Shown here piece after piece: positions 15,905-24,300 of a stretch of DNA of 64,000 bases. Positions within the stretch are counted from its first letter, which is position 1. Every line of letters starts with the position of its first letter. The DNA lies in NCBI GenBank assembly GCA_016201275.1, contig JACQDB010000090.1, forward strand, positions 16,598 through 80,597, in the 5' to 3' direction. The notes below the pieces were generated by a model. It saw only the letters and a list, made by a program, of their open reading frames with translations, did no database searches and had not been told where the DNA came from. The DNA comes from Acidobacteriota bacterium (lineage in GTDB: Bacteria > Acidobacteriota > Blastocatellia > UBA7656). The translations under genes were made by a program, and so were the position numbers.

Positions 15905-16141
15905 GCGTCTGAAGTTCCGCATCCTGAAGTCTAAAGTCCGGCGTCCGGTGTCCTGGAGTCTGAAGTCTGGTGCCCTGAAGTCTAAAGTCTGGAGTCCTGA
16001 AGTCTAAAGTCTGGAGTCCGGCGTCCGGTGTCTTTTGATTTGATTTCGCTTTGCGGTGCTTTCTGCTTTCAGAAGCGATTCATCAATTTGTTCGGGCGCG
16101 GACGCCGGACGCCAGACTCTCAGACTCTCAGACTCTCAGAA
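15905..16141. repeat. Inverted-end element with GTCCGGCGTCCGG arms, copy 1
   Basis: The left part repeats short blocks such as CTGAAGTCTAAAGTC and GTCCGGCGTCCGGTGTC several times. The right end (about 16096-16141) carries the inverted form, GGACGCCGGACGCC followed by three AGACTCTC units. The same organisation occurs at 34580-34800. It is non-coding and fills most of the 373-bp gap between ruvX and the S41-like gene. Confidence 0.8.
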
Positions 16142-16149
16142 GCTTATCC

Positions 16150-16179
16150 TTGCCTATCGCGTTTTAAACAGGTTATGAT
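16150..16179 (+). promoter_or_regulatory. Promoter of the S41-like gene
   Basis: TTGCCT (16150-16155, four of six), 18 bp, TATGAT (16174-16179, five of six). Start ATG 16211 follows with an AAGGAG ribosome site. Confidence 0.5.
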
Positions 16180-16210
16180 GAAGTGAGCTTAACAGAAGGA
16201 GTCTTCACGA

Positions 16211-17524
16211 ATGCAGTTTAAAACCAAGATTGCCATCGTTGTGTTTTCTACGATTGTTGCCTGTTATGCGATAATCGGCAGTTTCATGTCACGGTCTAGT
16301 CAGGCCGTCGCACGCGGCACCCAATATGCCCAGAGCGGCATTTTTGATGATGTGTTGAAACACATTGTTGAAGATTATGTCGAAGAGCCGGACTTGGAAA
16401 AAGTCCGCTTGGGAAGTTTGCGCGGACTGGCCGAAGGACTCGACCCGTACAGCGCTTATCTGACTCCGGACCAAGCCAAGCAATACAATCCTAAAACCGC
16501 GCAGGGCGAAACCGGTCTGATAGTTTCCAAAGTCGCAGGCTTTGCCTATGTGGTGGCAGTGTTGAAAGGTTCGCCTGCCGAACAGTCGGGCATCCACGAA
16601 GGCGATTTCATCGAATACATCGGCAAGCTGCCGTCGCGTGATTTAAGCCTTTACGAAACCCAACAACTTATCAACGGCGCGGTCGGCTCGACGGTTGAAT
16701 TAAAAGTTCTGCATCGCGGCCAATCGCGCAAAGTCACCGTCACCCGTGGCAAAGTCGCCCAACCGGCCATCGAAGCACGCCTTGAAGAACCCGGCATCGG
16801 TTATTTGAAAATCACCAGCCTGGTTGATGGCAAAGCCAACGAAATCAAAACGCAATTGAGCGAGTTGCTGAACAAAGGGGCGCAGAAAATTGTCTTAGAT
16901 TTGCGCGGCGCGGCCAATGGTACGCTGGATGAAGGCGTTGCGGTGGCCAATTATTTCGTCGGCAACGGCACCTTGGCGCGCATCATCGGCAAAGGCGGCA
17001 AAGAAACCAAGACCTATACGGCAGACGCCAAAAAAGTTCTCTTTAACGGACCGTTGGCGGTGTTAATAGACAGCAGCACGGCAGGCGCAGCCGAAGTGAT
17101 TGCGGCGGCGGTGCGCGACCAGAAACGCGGCGACCTGGTTGGCCTGAAAACTTTTGGCATCGGCAGCGAACAGCAACTCTTTTCGTTATCGGATGGCGGC
17201 GCGTTGTTGATTACCGTAGCGAAATACGCGCCCGGCAACGGCAAGCCGTTTATGGATGAGCCGATCAATCCCACTGAAAAGGTCGAACGCTTGGCCGAAC
17301 CCGAAGTGGTGTTGCCTGATGGCGATGATGATAACGAGACCACCGAGCCATCACAACCGCAGACCGCGCCAAAGCCGGAAGCGCCGCCTGAAGATGTGCA
17401 GTTGAAGAAGGCCGTAGAAATCTTGAAACGCACTGCCGCCAAAGCACAGAGCGCAACAAAAACCGCCTTATTAAAAGCGCCGGTATCCAATCGCCGCGTC
17501 TCCGTTGAATCAACGATGATGTAA
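16211..17524 (+). CDS. S41-family (C-terminal processing peptidase-like) protein, catalytic residues absent
   Basis: A 437-residue exported protein laid out like CtpA/Prc: N-terminal membrane or signal segment (8-25), helical region, PDZ domain (about 98-180), and an S41 fold (190-345), then a Pro/Glu-rich tail. In active enzymes the Ser of SASASE and the Lys of TFGKG form the dyad, 25 residues apart. Here the aligned segments are STAGAAE (289-295) and TFGIG (314-318), so Ser is Gly292 and Lys is Ile317, with the same spacing of 25. I infer a pseudoprotease or adaptor. Ribosome site AAGGAG; own promoter and terminator. Confidence 0.85.
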   Translation: MQFKTKIAIVVFSTIVACYAIIGSFMSRSSQAVARGTQYAQSGIFDDVLKHIVEDYVEEPDLEKVRLGSLRGLAEGLDPYSAYLTPDQAKQYNPKTAQGETGLIVSKVAGFAYVVAVLKGSPAEQSGIHEGDFIEYIGKLPSRDLSLYETQQLINGAVGSTVELKVLHRGQSRKVTVTRGKVAQPAIEARLEEPGIGYLKITSLVDGKANEIKTQLSELLNKGAQKIVLDLRGAANGTLDEGVAVANYFVGNGTLARIIGKGGKETKTYTADAKKVLFNGPLAVLIDSSTAGAAEVIAAAVRDQKRGDLVGLKTFGIGSEQQLFSLSDGGALLITVAKYAPGNGKPFMDEPINPTEKVERLAEPEVVLPDGDDDNETTEPSQPQTAPKPEAPPEDVQLKKAVEILKRTAAKAQSATKTALLKAPVSNRRVSVESTMM

Positions 17525-17554
17525 AGAACCTATTGAACCTTTAAGTTTTCGGTC

Positions 17555-17597
17555 AAAGCCAAAGCCCGTTTCCCTTAACGCCGGCTTTGGCTTTTTT
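17555..17597 (+). terminator. Rho-independent terminator of the S41-like gene
   Basis: AAAGCCAAAGCC (17555-17566) is perfectly complementary to GGCTTTGGCTTT (17583-17594); the downstream strand runs into TTTTTTATT. The stem has 12 pairs and a 16-base loop. Confidence 0.9.
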
Positions 17598-17852
17598 ATT
17601 GCCGTTGGCGCAGCGCACTTCATAGCCATTACCGGCAAGCGCGTGCCGTAAATTGCCTCAGGGCAAACGCATCTAATTTTCTAGGAAAATAAGGATTTTA
17701 GTTTCAAGGGCTTACCAAGCCGGATACGACAAAGGGCAAATTTCCTCGGCTTTTGACAGAAACCTGAATTGGCGAAATTGCTCGAAAAATCGAAACCCTC
17801 GATTTTATTGGGAATTTAGATGCGCTCGCCCTATAAATTGCCTCTATCCCTA

Positions 17853-17880
17853 TTGCACGCTAAAGGAAATCTGTTACTAT
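17853..17880 (+). promoter_or_regulatory. Candidate promoter before the small RNA
   Basis: TTGCAC (17853-17858), 16 bp, TACTAT (17875-17880) with TG one base upstream of the -10. Matches to consensus are partial. It would start a transcript near 17887, just at the first hairpin. Confidence 0.35.
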
Positions 17881-17885
17881 TTACA

Positions 17886-17968
17886 CGGCAGCAACGAACT
17901 GCCGATCTTCTCCAAGAGTGAGCGGAATGGTAGAGGGCGAGACGACAAAACGGCTCGCCCTCATTTTT
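17886..17968 (+). ncRNA. Candidate small RNA or attenuator upstream of the defence-like operon
   Basis: Two hairpins follow a promoter-like sequence: CGGCAG (17886-17891) with CTGCCG (17899-17904), and GAGGGCGAG (17933-17941) with CTCGCCCTC (17954-17962). The second is followed by ATTTTTATT and looks like a full rho-independent terminator. No gene ends just before it, so it should end either a short RNA of about 80 bases or an attenuated leader of the operon starting at 18251. The rest of the 726-bp gap (17525-18250) has no convincing gene; it is AT-rich. Confidence 0.4.
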
Positions 17969-18250
17969 ATTCATTCATCCCCAAAACTTTTCGACTTGCC
18001 CGAAACCGCAAAGCATTTTACAATCGTCCACGTTGTTTCTCTATTCATTGGAACAACCCGGCGTGAGGTGAGCTTTACCACCTATCCGCGTCAACGCTTG
18101 CAAGTTGAACAACGTAGCAAGAATCCAGAACTCTTGAAAGCACCTGCGTCTCAGGCCGCTCCATTGAACACGGCAAAAGCGGATTGTCGGGCAAGACATT
18201 CTCTATCTTCTGTGGCTGGCTGAATCCACAATCAGTCAGGTATTGCGCTT

Positions 18251-21200
18251 ATGCTGCTTACCGGATGTCAAAATTTGCTTGATGTAGAAAAGCGTCTGCG
18301 AAACGAGGTTCGTCATGTGACACTGCTTGGACAATTGTTCACGGAACAAGACGCGTCGATTTTGCAGGGTATGGTTTTAGAGAAATTCCTGAATGATTTT
18401 TCGGAACTAGAACGGCTGGGAGAATTAACCTTCTCCTGTTTTTTAGTGGCCATGGGAATTGGCGAATATAATCAAGGCACCTACTGGGCAAAAATAGAAA
18501 ACCATTTAAAAAAATCCGGCGGCAACTGGCAGCACCGCTGGGGCGAGCTATTCCTAAAGACCATCCGTAAGTACCACCTTACAGACTTTCCTCATGCCAA
18601 AGGGCATAAATATGTTACGCCGATTCTTTTGCATGGCGGCATTCCTGATAATTGTTTACAGGATTTCTTCAGTAAAGTTTTATACCCGATAGTCAGTGGG
18701 AAGTTGGATATTGATTCCCACAACCCTGAAGAAATTGTTGTGGAATGGAAGAATAAGGCTTCATATTATGCAACGACGGACAAGCCTGTGCGCCGTTTTC
18801 TTGAAGAAGGCGGCAAGCCTGCGGCTGATTTTTTGAGTCGTTGTCTGGAGATGGTTCGCGCCGCTCATTACGAAACACAATTTTTATCAGGTGAAGAATT
18901 GGGTATTCCCCATCGCGTTGCCGAACGCTTCAAACAATGGTGGAAAAATTATCTTCAGCCTACCTTGACCGAAAGTCACATCGCACTACGTCGTCCGCGC
19001 ATTGAGTTCATCTCGCGCTACGGCGAAGTGCGCTGCACCATAATGGAGCAAACGCTTGCCAGCAACTCCAACGCGCCCGTTTCCCTACACGCCTTCGCAG
19101 ATGGCACACGCCTTCTCTCTCAAGAACTGGATTGCTACAGGCGCTCAACATCAACCCTCACCGAGCCTGTAGAATTCCTCTTGCCGCCTGCTCATGACTA
19201 CAAAATCAAGATACAGCAAGCTCCGCATATTTCGCGAGAATGGATTTTCAAAGGACTTGATGAGAATGCTTGGTTAGCCTTCGATGATAAAGATAATCTC
19301 ATTTGTGCAAGCGAATTGCCGCACGCTTGCTTCTGGTTGATTCTGCACAAAGATGTGAAGTTCGCGTCCAATATTCGCATTATCGAACAAACGGAAGGCG
19401 CGGATGCTTGGCGTGATTACCAAGGCTTTTTCATTGACGCATTGGAAGCCGAATCGCTGGCAATTCTCAAAGATAAGCAAACGATTCCTCTACCGTTGGC
19501 GAAAGATAAAGAGGCACAACTGTGCGGAAAAATCCTTGAAGGTTGCAGCGTTAATGATGTGCCGATTTATTCAGGGCAATTGCCCGTGCTGCAAATTCCC
19601 ATAGCTTCTTGGAGTGATATTGATAGCTGGTACGTAGTGGTTGAAGAATTGTCGCATCGTTGGTTATCAAGAAAGCAAGTTGCTCTCAGCGAAGCCTTGC
19701 ACAAAGCCGCAGACGGGAAAGCCATTCTGCATCTCGAACATCCAAAATTATTAGGCAATACGACATTGGGCGAGTTTCGCCTAAAGCTGCGCTCACGCGG
19801 TGCGTTGGGACGCGACAAACAATTTCAATTTGCGTTCATTCGAGATGTTGACTTTGAGTTTACCCGCGCCTTCTATCTGGCAAAGCAAACGCCAAAACTC
19901 ACCCTCCTGACATCTTCAACCATCAAAGTTCTGTCGGAAGATGTCTCAACCATAATCCTCGGCAGCGCAGGCTCTTTTGAGATAACCAACAAATCCCAAG
20001 CTCGACAATTCACCTTGAACTTACAAAGCGAAGACCATCGAAAATTGCCGATTACCTTTAAGATTCCGCGACTGCGTTGGGCATTAAAAGATTTCGCCCA
20101 CCAACTCTCTACAGGTTGGCTTGATAAACCGCGAGAAGTTTCGTTTGACGATTTTGCGGCAAGCGACGAAGCCGTTTTAGTCATTGAATCGCCTTTGAAA
20201 GATGGGACTATTGGCGTACTCGAATTGGAAGGCGCAGATCATCTGAGCGAGCAAAAAATTCGCCGAGGCGAAGCGCGGTTTGACTTGAGCCGCTTCAATG
20301 ATTCGCTGCGTAGTTTGGCAAAATCGCTGGCGAAATTTCGGCTTTCATTTGTTGTTGGCTCGAACCATTTGCCTGCCGTCTATCCATTGTCTGTGCGTAC
20401 TCGTTGGCTTGTCGAAAGCTTGGAGTGCCGCGACATTCGCACGGTGTCTCTCCAATGGAAAGATGCGGGGCATTTCAACAATCGCAAGCTGCGACTGTGG
20501 GATTTGCGCCGTGTATGGCAACCGCCTAAAGAATATCGCATCCCTGATGGCGTATCCGAATTGACCATTCAAGAAGATGCTGCGTCGCTTCCCGCAGGAC
20601 GCTATCGCGCAGAGTTATTTTTAGAGAGCCAATACGCAACCGCACCGCCCGCTTTGCCGCCGCGAAAAAACGGCAAAGATATTTTTGATCTAGCGATTGG
20701 GCGCGAAGAGATAGACAGCTATTTGCTGGTCGCGCCCTTTTCGTTTCGGCGTTATCTGACTAGCAAACTCGCCGGATGCGAAGAGACCTTTGATTGGCAT
20801 ACCTCAACCATTGCCGATGAATTTATGCGCTATTCTTTGACCAGCGAAGAAATGGACACACTGTTTTACACGCTGCTCTTTCTGGCGCAAAATAACCAGG
20901 CAGCCATCGCCAAAACCATCTGGTTCACAGACCTGCATCAGCAAGCCAAACAGGAAAGCCTTAGAGACGCTTTGCGAGAACGCATCAAGCAATTTGCTCA
21001 ACGTGGCGACGACACCACAAAGGCAGAACTCCGAAAGCTCTGTCAAACTATCGGCGTTGCGGTCAACGCGCTGATGCCTTTCGCTATTGAGTCGAAAGTG
21101 AATTTCGACAATAAAATCGCGCTCTATAAAGGCATTCGGAAATGGACAGCAAGCAACTCCAGAAATCTCAAAGAAGAACCTTGGGATTTAATTTCTCTCG

Positions 21201-21292
21201 GCTATGTGAACTCACAGTCTCGAATCGTTCATCTGTCTTTCCTTGATAAGATGGAGAAAGCGCCGGATGACGCGCCTTTGAGCGGCTATTGA
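18251..21292 (+). CDS. Large protein of unknown family, first gene of a Druantia-like pair (DruH-position)
   Basis: A 1013-residue soluble protein with no motif I can name. The N-terminal 150 residues contain LHGGIPDNCLQDFF, and the central part is rich in beta-strand-like segments (FRLKLRSRGALGRDKQ, FKIPRLRWALKDF). The C-terminal 200 residues are helical. It starts 24 bp before the 1627-aa helicase, so they are one operon. Gene order and sizes (about 1,000 residues, then a DUF1998 helicase) match Druantia type III (druH-druE), but I cannot confirm homology to DruH. ATG 18251 is the first ATG after an in-frame stop at 18221; its ribosome site is weak. Base composition is AT-richer than the flanks, suggesting transfer. 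Confidence 0.7.
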   Translation: MLLTGCQNLLDVEKRLRNEVRHVTLLGQLFTEQDASILQGMVLEKFLNDFSELERLGELTFSCFLVAMGIGEYNQGTYWAKIENHLKKSGGNWQHRWGELFLKTIRKYHLTDFPHAKGHKYVTPILLHGGIPDNCLQDFFSKVLYPIVSGKLDIDSHNPEEIVVEWKNKASYYATTDKPVRRFLEEGGKPAADFLSRCLEMVRAAHYETQFLSGEELGIPHRVAERFKQWWKNYLQPTLTESHIALRRPRIEFISRYGEVRCTIMEQTLASNSNAPVSLHAFADGTRLLSQELDCYRRSTSTLTEPVEFLLPPAHDYKIKIQQAPHISREWIFKGLDENAWLAFDDKDNLICASELPHACFWLILHKDVKFASNIRIIEQTEGADAWRDYQGFFIDALEAESLAILKDKQTIPLPLAKDKEAQLCGKILEGCSVNDVPIYSGQLPVLQIPIASWSDIDSWYVVVEELSHRWLSRKQVALSEALHKAADGKAILHLEHPKLLGNTTLGEFRLKLRSRGALGRDKQFQFAFIRDVDFEFTRAFYLAKQTPKLTLLTSSTIKVLSEDVSTIILGSAGSFEITNKSQARQFTLNLQSEDHRKLPITFKIPRLRWALKDFAHQLSTGWLDKPREVSFDDFAASDEAVLVIESPLKDGTIGVLELEGADHLSEQKIRRGEARFDLSRFNDSLRSLAKSLAKFRLSFVVGSNHLPAVYPLSVRTRWLVESLECRDIRTVSLQWKDAGHFNNRKLRLWDLRRVWQPPKEYRIPDGVSELTIQEDAASLPAGRYRAELFLESQYATAPPALPPRKNGKDIFDLAIGREEIDSYLLVAPFSFRRYLTSKLAGCEETFDWHTSTIADEFMRYSLTSEEMDTLFYTLLFLAQNNQAAIAKTIWFTDLHQQAKQESLRDALRERIKQFAQRGDDTTKAELRKLCQTIGVAVNALMPFAIESKVNFDNKIALYKGIRKWTASNSRNLKEEPWDLISLGYVNSQSRIVHLSFLDKMEKAPDDAPLSGY

Positions 21293-21316
21293 CACCCCAA
21301 AAATAGCGGAGGTTTC

Positions 21317-24300
21317 ATGCAACAACTCAATCCTATTCTTGCGACTCAACGCATTCACCAATCCTACGCCAGATATTTGCAGACGCTTTATCCAATTGCT
21401 GACGCTGAATTGCAACAACAGTTCAGGCAAATGCTTGCCGACAAACAAAAGCTTGTTAAAGGTCCTTATCTCGAAGCCACGCCGCCTTACCAAACAACCG
21501 GCAACATCCATGACTTGATGAAGCAAGGTGTTCTTTCGCCGCTTTTTTCTGCGTTGCAGCACGGCAGCCTATCTCTTGAACGACCGCTCTACAAACATCA
21601 GGAACAAGCCGTTCGCAAACTTGTCAACAATCGCAATCTGATCGTTGCCACAGGAACGGGCAGCGGCAAGACGGAAACTTTTTTGATCCCGATTCTTCAT
21701 CATCTGCTGGAAGAAAAACGTCGCGGCACCTTGTCAAAAGGGGTTCGCGCGCTCTTGCTTTATCCCATGAATGCGCTCGCCAATGACCAGATGAAACGGC
21801 TACGCGCAATTTTGCAGGGCTGCGAATTTATCACCTTTGGTCGCTACACGGGCGACACCAAACAAAAAAAAGAAGACGCCGAAAAAGACTTTCAAGAAAA
21901 CAGCAAAGGCGAACCGCGCATAAAAAATGAATTGCTCTCGCGTGCAGAGATGCAAGCCGCGCCGCCGCACATCTTGCTGACGAACTATGCCATGCTCGAA
22001 TACCTTTTGCTGCGCCCTGACGATTCGATTTTCTTTGATGGCGAGGAGGCGCGCCATTGGCGCTTCATCGTGATGGACGAAGTTCATACCTACGATGGCG
22101 CGAAAGGCATTGAAACGGCTATGCTGCTGCGACGGCTCAAAGACCGCATCGCGCAAAGCGAGCAGGGGCGCATTCAGTGCATAGGCACAAGCGCAACTTT
22201 GGGCGGTGGCAGAAAAGACTTTCGCGATGTAGCACGATTTGGCAAACAACTCTTTGACGAACAATTTGAATGGCTTGAAGACGACACCAACCGACAAGAT
22301 GTCGTGGAAGCCTCACGCTTGATGCTCAAGCAAGATAGCGTTTGGGGCGTTCCGCAGCCGCAGTTTTATCAAGCCGCGCAAGATTTGCTTGACTCTACGG
22401 CTGCCAATATCGCCAAGCTTTCCATGCTTGCTCGCGCCTGTGGCGTACCGCATGAGGTGATTGAAAAAGCCGCGTTGTCTTGCAACGACGCAATACAACA
22501 TTTTTTGTACAACCTGCTTTCAGGAGACGAAAATCTTGTACGACTGCGCCAGTTGCTGCGCGGCGACGCAACCCAAAGCAATAAGCCCATGTTGCTGAAA
22601 GAGGCTACAGGAGCCATTTTCAAGGCAGATACGAATGCTGAGATAAGCTTGACGGCGTTGGTCAATCTCGCAGTACAGGCGAAACCGGAAGGCGAACATG
22701 CGCCGCTTCTGCCTGCTCGTTACCATCTTTTCGCTAAGGCTTTGGAAGGCGGCTTCGTGGCTTTTGGCGCAACCAAACGACTGTTTTTGAATCGTCGCAA
22801 ACAGACGGATGACCAAGAGCCTTTCGCCGTATTTGAAATGGCAACCTGCAAGCGTTGCGGCGCGATTCATGTTGTCGGAGTTATCGAAAAAGATGCCAAA
22901 CGCTTGCTGCAATCACAAAAGATTAGCGAAGACAATTACGAACGAGCGCAGTTCTTTTTGCTGAAAGAAAATCCTCTCGACGAGCTTGATGAAGATGAAG
23001 AGGTTGCCGAACCCGATAGCGAAAGCGAAGACCAAGAGGAGGCGCACAAGCTCTGCGTCAAGTGCGCGGCGATTGATAGAGTCGGCGCGATGAAGACGCT
23101 TTGCGCTTGCGGCAGAAAGTGGGAGCGCACAGTTATCAAAATTTCAAATGAGAAAGGCGTGGCCACGCATTGCCGTTCGTGCGGTTCACGCAGTCCAAAT
23201 TTAGTCATGCGATTTTTGACAGGGCAAGACGCCCCGGCAAGCGTTCTTGCGACGGCGTTGTATCAGGAAATCCCTGAGCGCGAAGTTCAACAGGCGACCG
23301 CAAACGACGAAGATGACGAATATGGGCAAGCATTGGATGAAGTAAAGTTGGCGCGGCGACTGCTCATTTTTTCAGACAGCCGACAGAATGCCGCGTACTT
23401 TGCGCCGTATTTGGGCGACATCACTTATCTGCCGATTCTCTGGCGACGATTGATTATTCGCGCCCTGCAAAAACATGAGCGGGAGTTTATCAAAGGGCAT
23501 TGGCAGGTCGAAGACTTAATTGAGCCGTTGCGAAAAGAAGCGCAAGAGTGCGGCATCTTTGACACTAAAATCAGCCGACGCGGACAAGAGCGCGAAGTGT
23601 GGAAATGGGTAATGCTTGAGCTAATGGCGCAAGACAGGCGCAACAGTTTGGAAGGTCTAGGACTGGTGCAATTCTCCATTGCCAAACCGCAAAATTGGCT
23701 TGCCGGTAAAACGCTTCAAGCGTTGCTGTTGCCGTATAATTTCAGCGATGCCGAAGTATGGCAACTCTTTGAAATTCTGCTGAACAGCTTTCGTTTGCAA
23801 GGCGTGATTCTGTTTCCCGATCAGGTGTCGCCCGATGACGAGATATTCAAACCGCGCAACCGCGCTTACTACTTTCGCAATCAAGGCGCGGTGAAAAATA
23901 AACAGGTTTACAGTTGGTCGTCACCTGCAAAAAGGCGGCTCAATCGCCGACTTGATTTCGTGCAAAAGCTGTTGCAGCAAGGCGCGACCAACGAGGATAT
24001 TCAAGAATTAGCGAAACAAATTTTGCATCAGGTTTGGCAGAATCTAACCGACTCGCCTTTTTGGAAAAATCATTTCAGCGACACACCGATTCAAGGTGAA
24101 GGCAGAGCTTACCAACTTCGTCACGATTGCTGGGAGATAGCGCCAACATTCGATGCCTCACAAAACATCTGGCACGAGTGCGATACTTGCGGCAATCTTT
24201 TCAATCATAACTTGCGCGGCGTTTGTCCGACCTACAGATGTGAAGGGACGTTGCGCTCGTGCAATCCCGAAGAAACCAAGCGCGACAATCATTATCGCTA

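Noticed and set aside
17918..18223. 101-codon frame upstream of the 1013-aa gene, in the same frame
   Set aside because: It reads through a terminator hairpin, has no ribosome site and no protein-like conservation pattern; a stop separates it from the gene.
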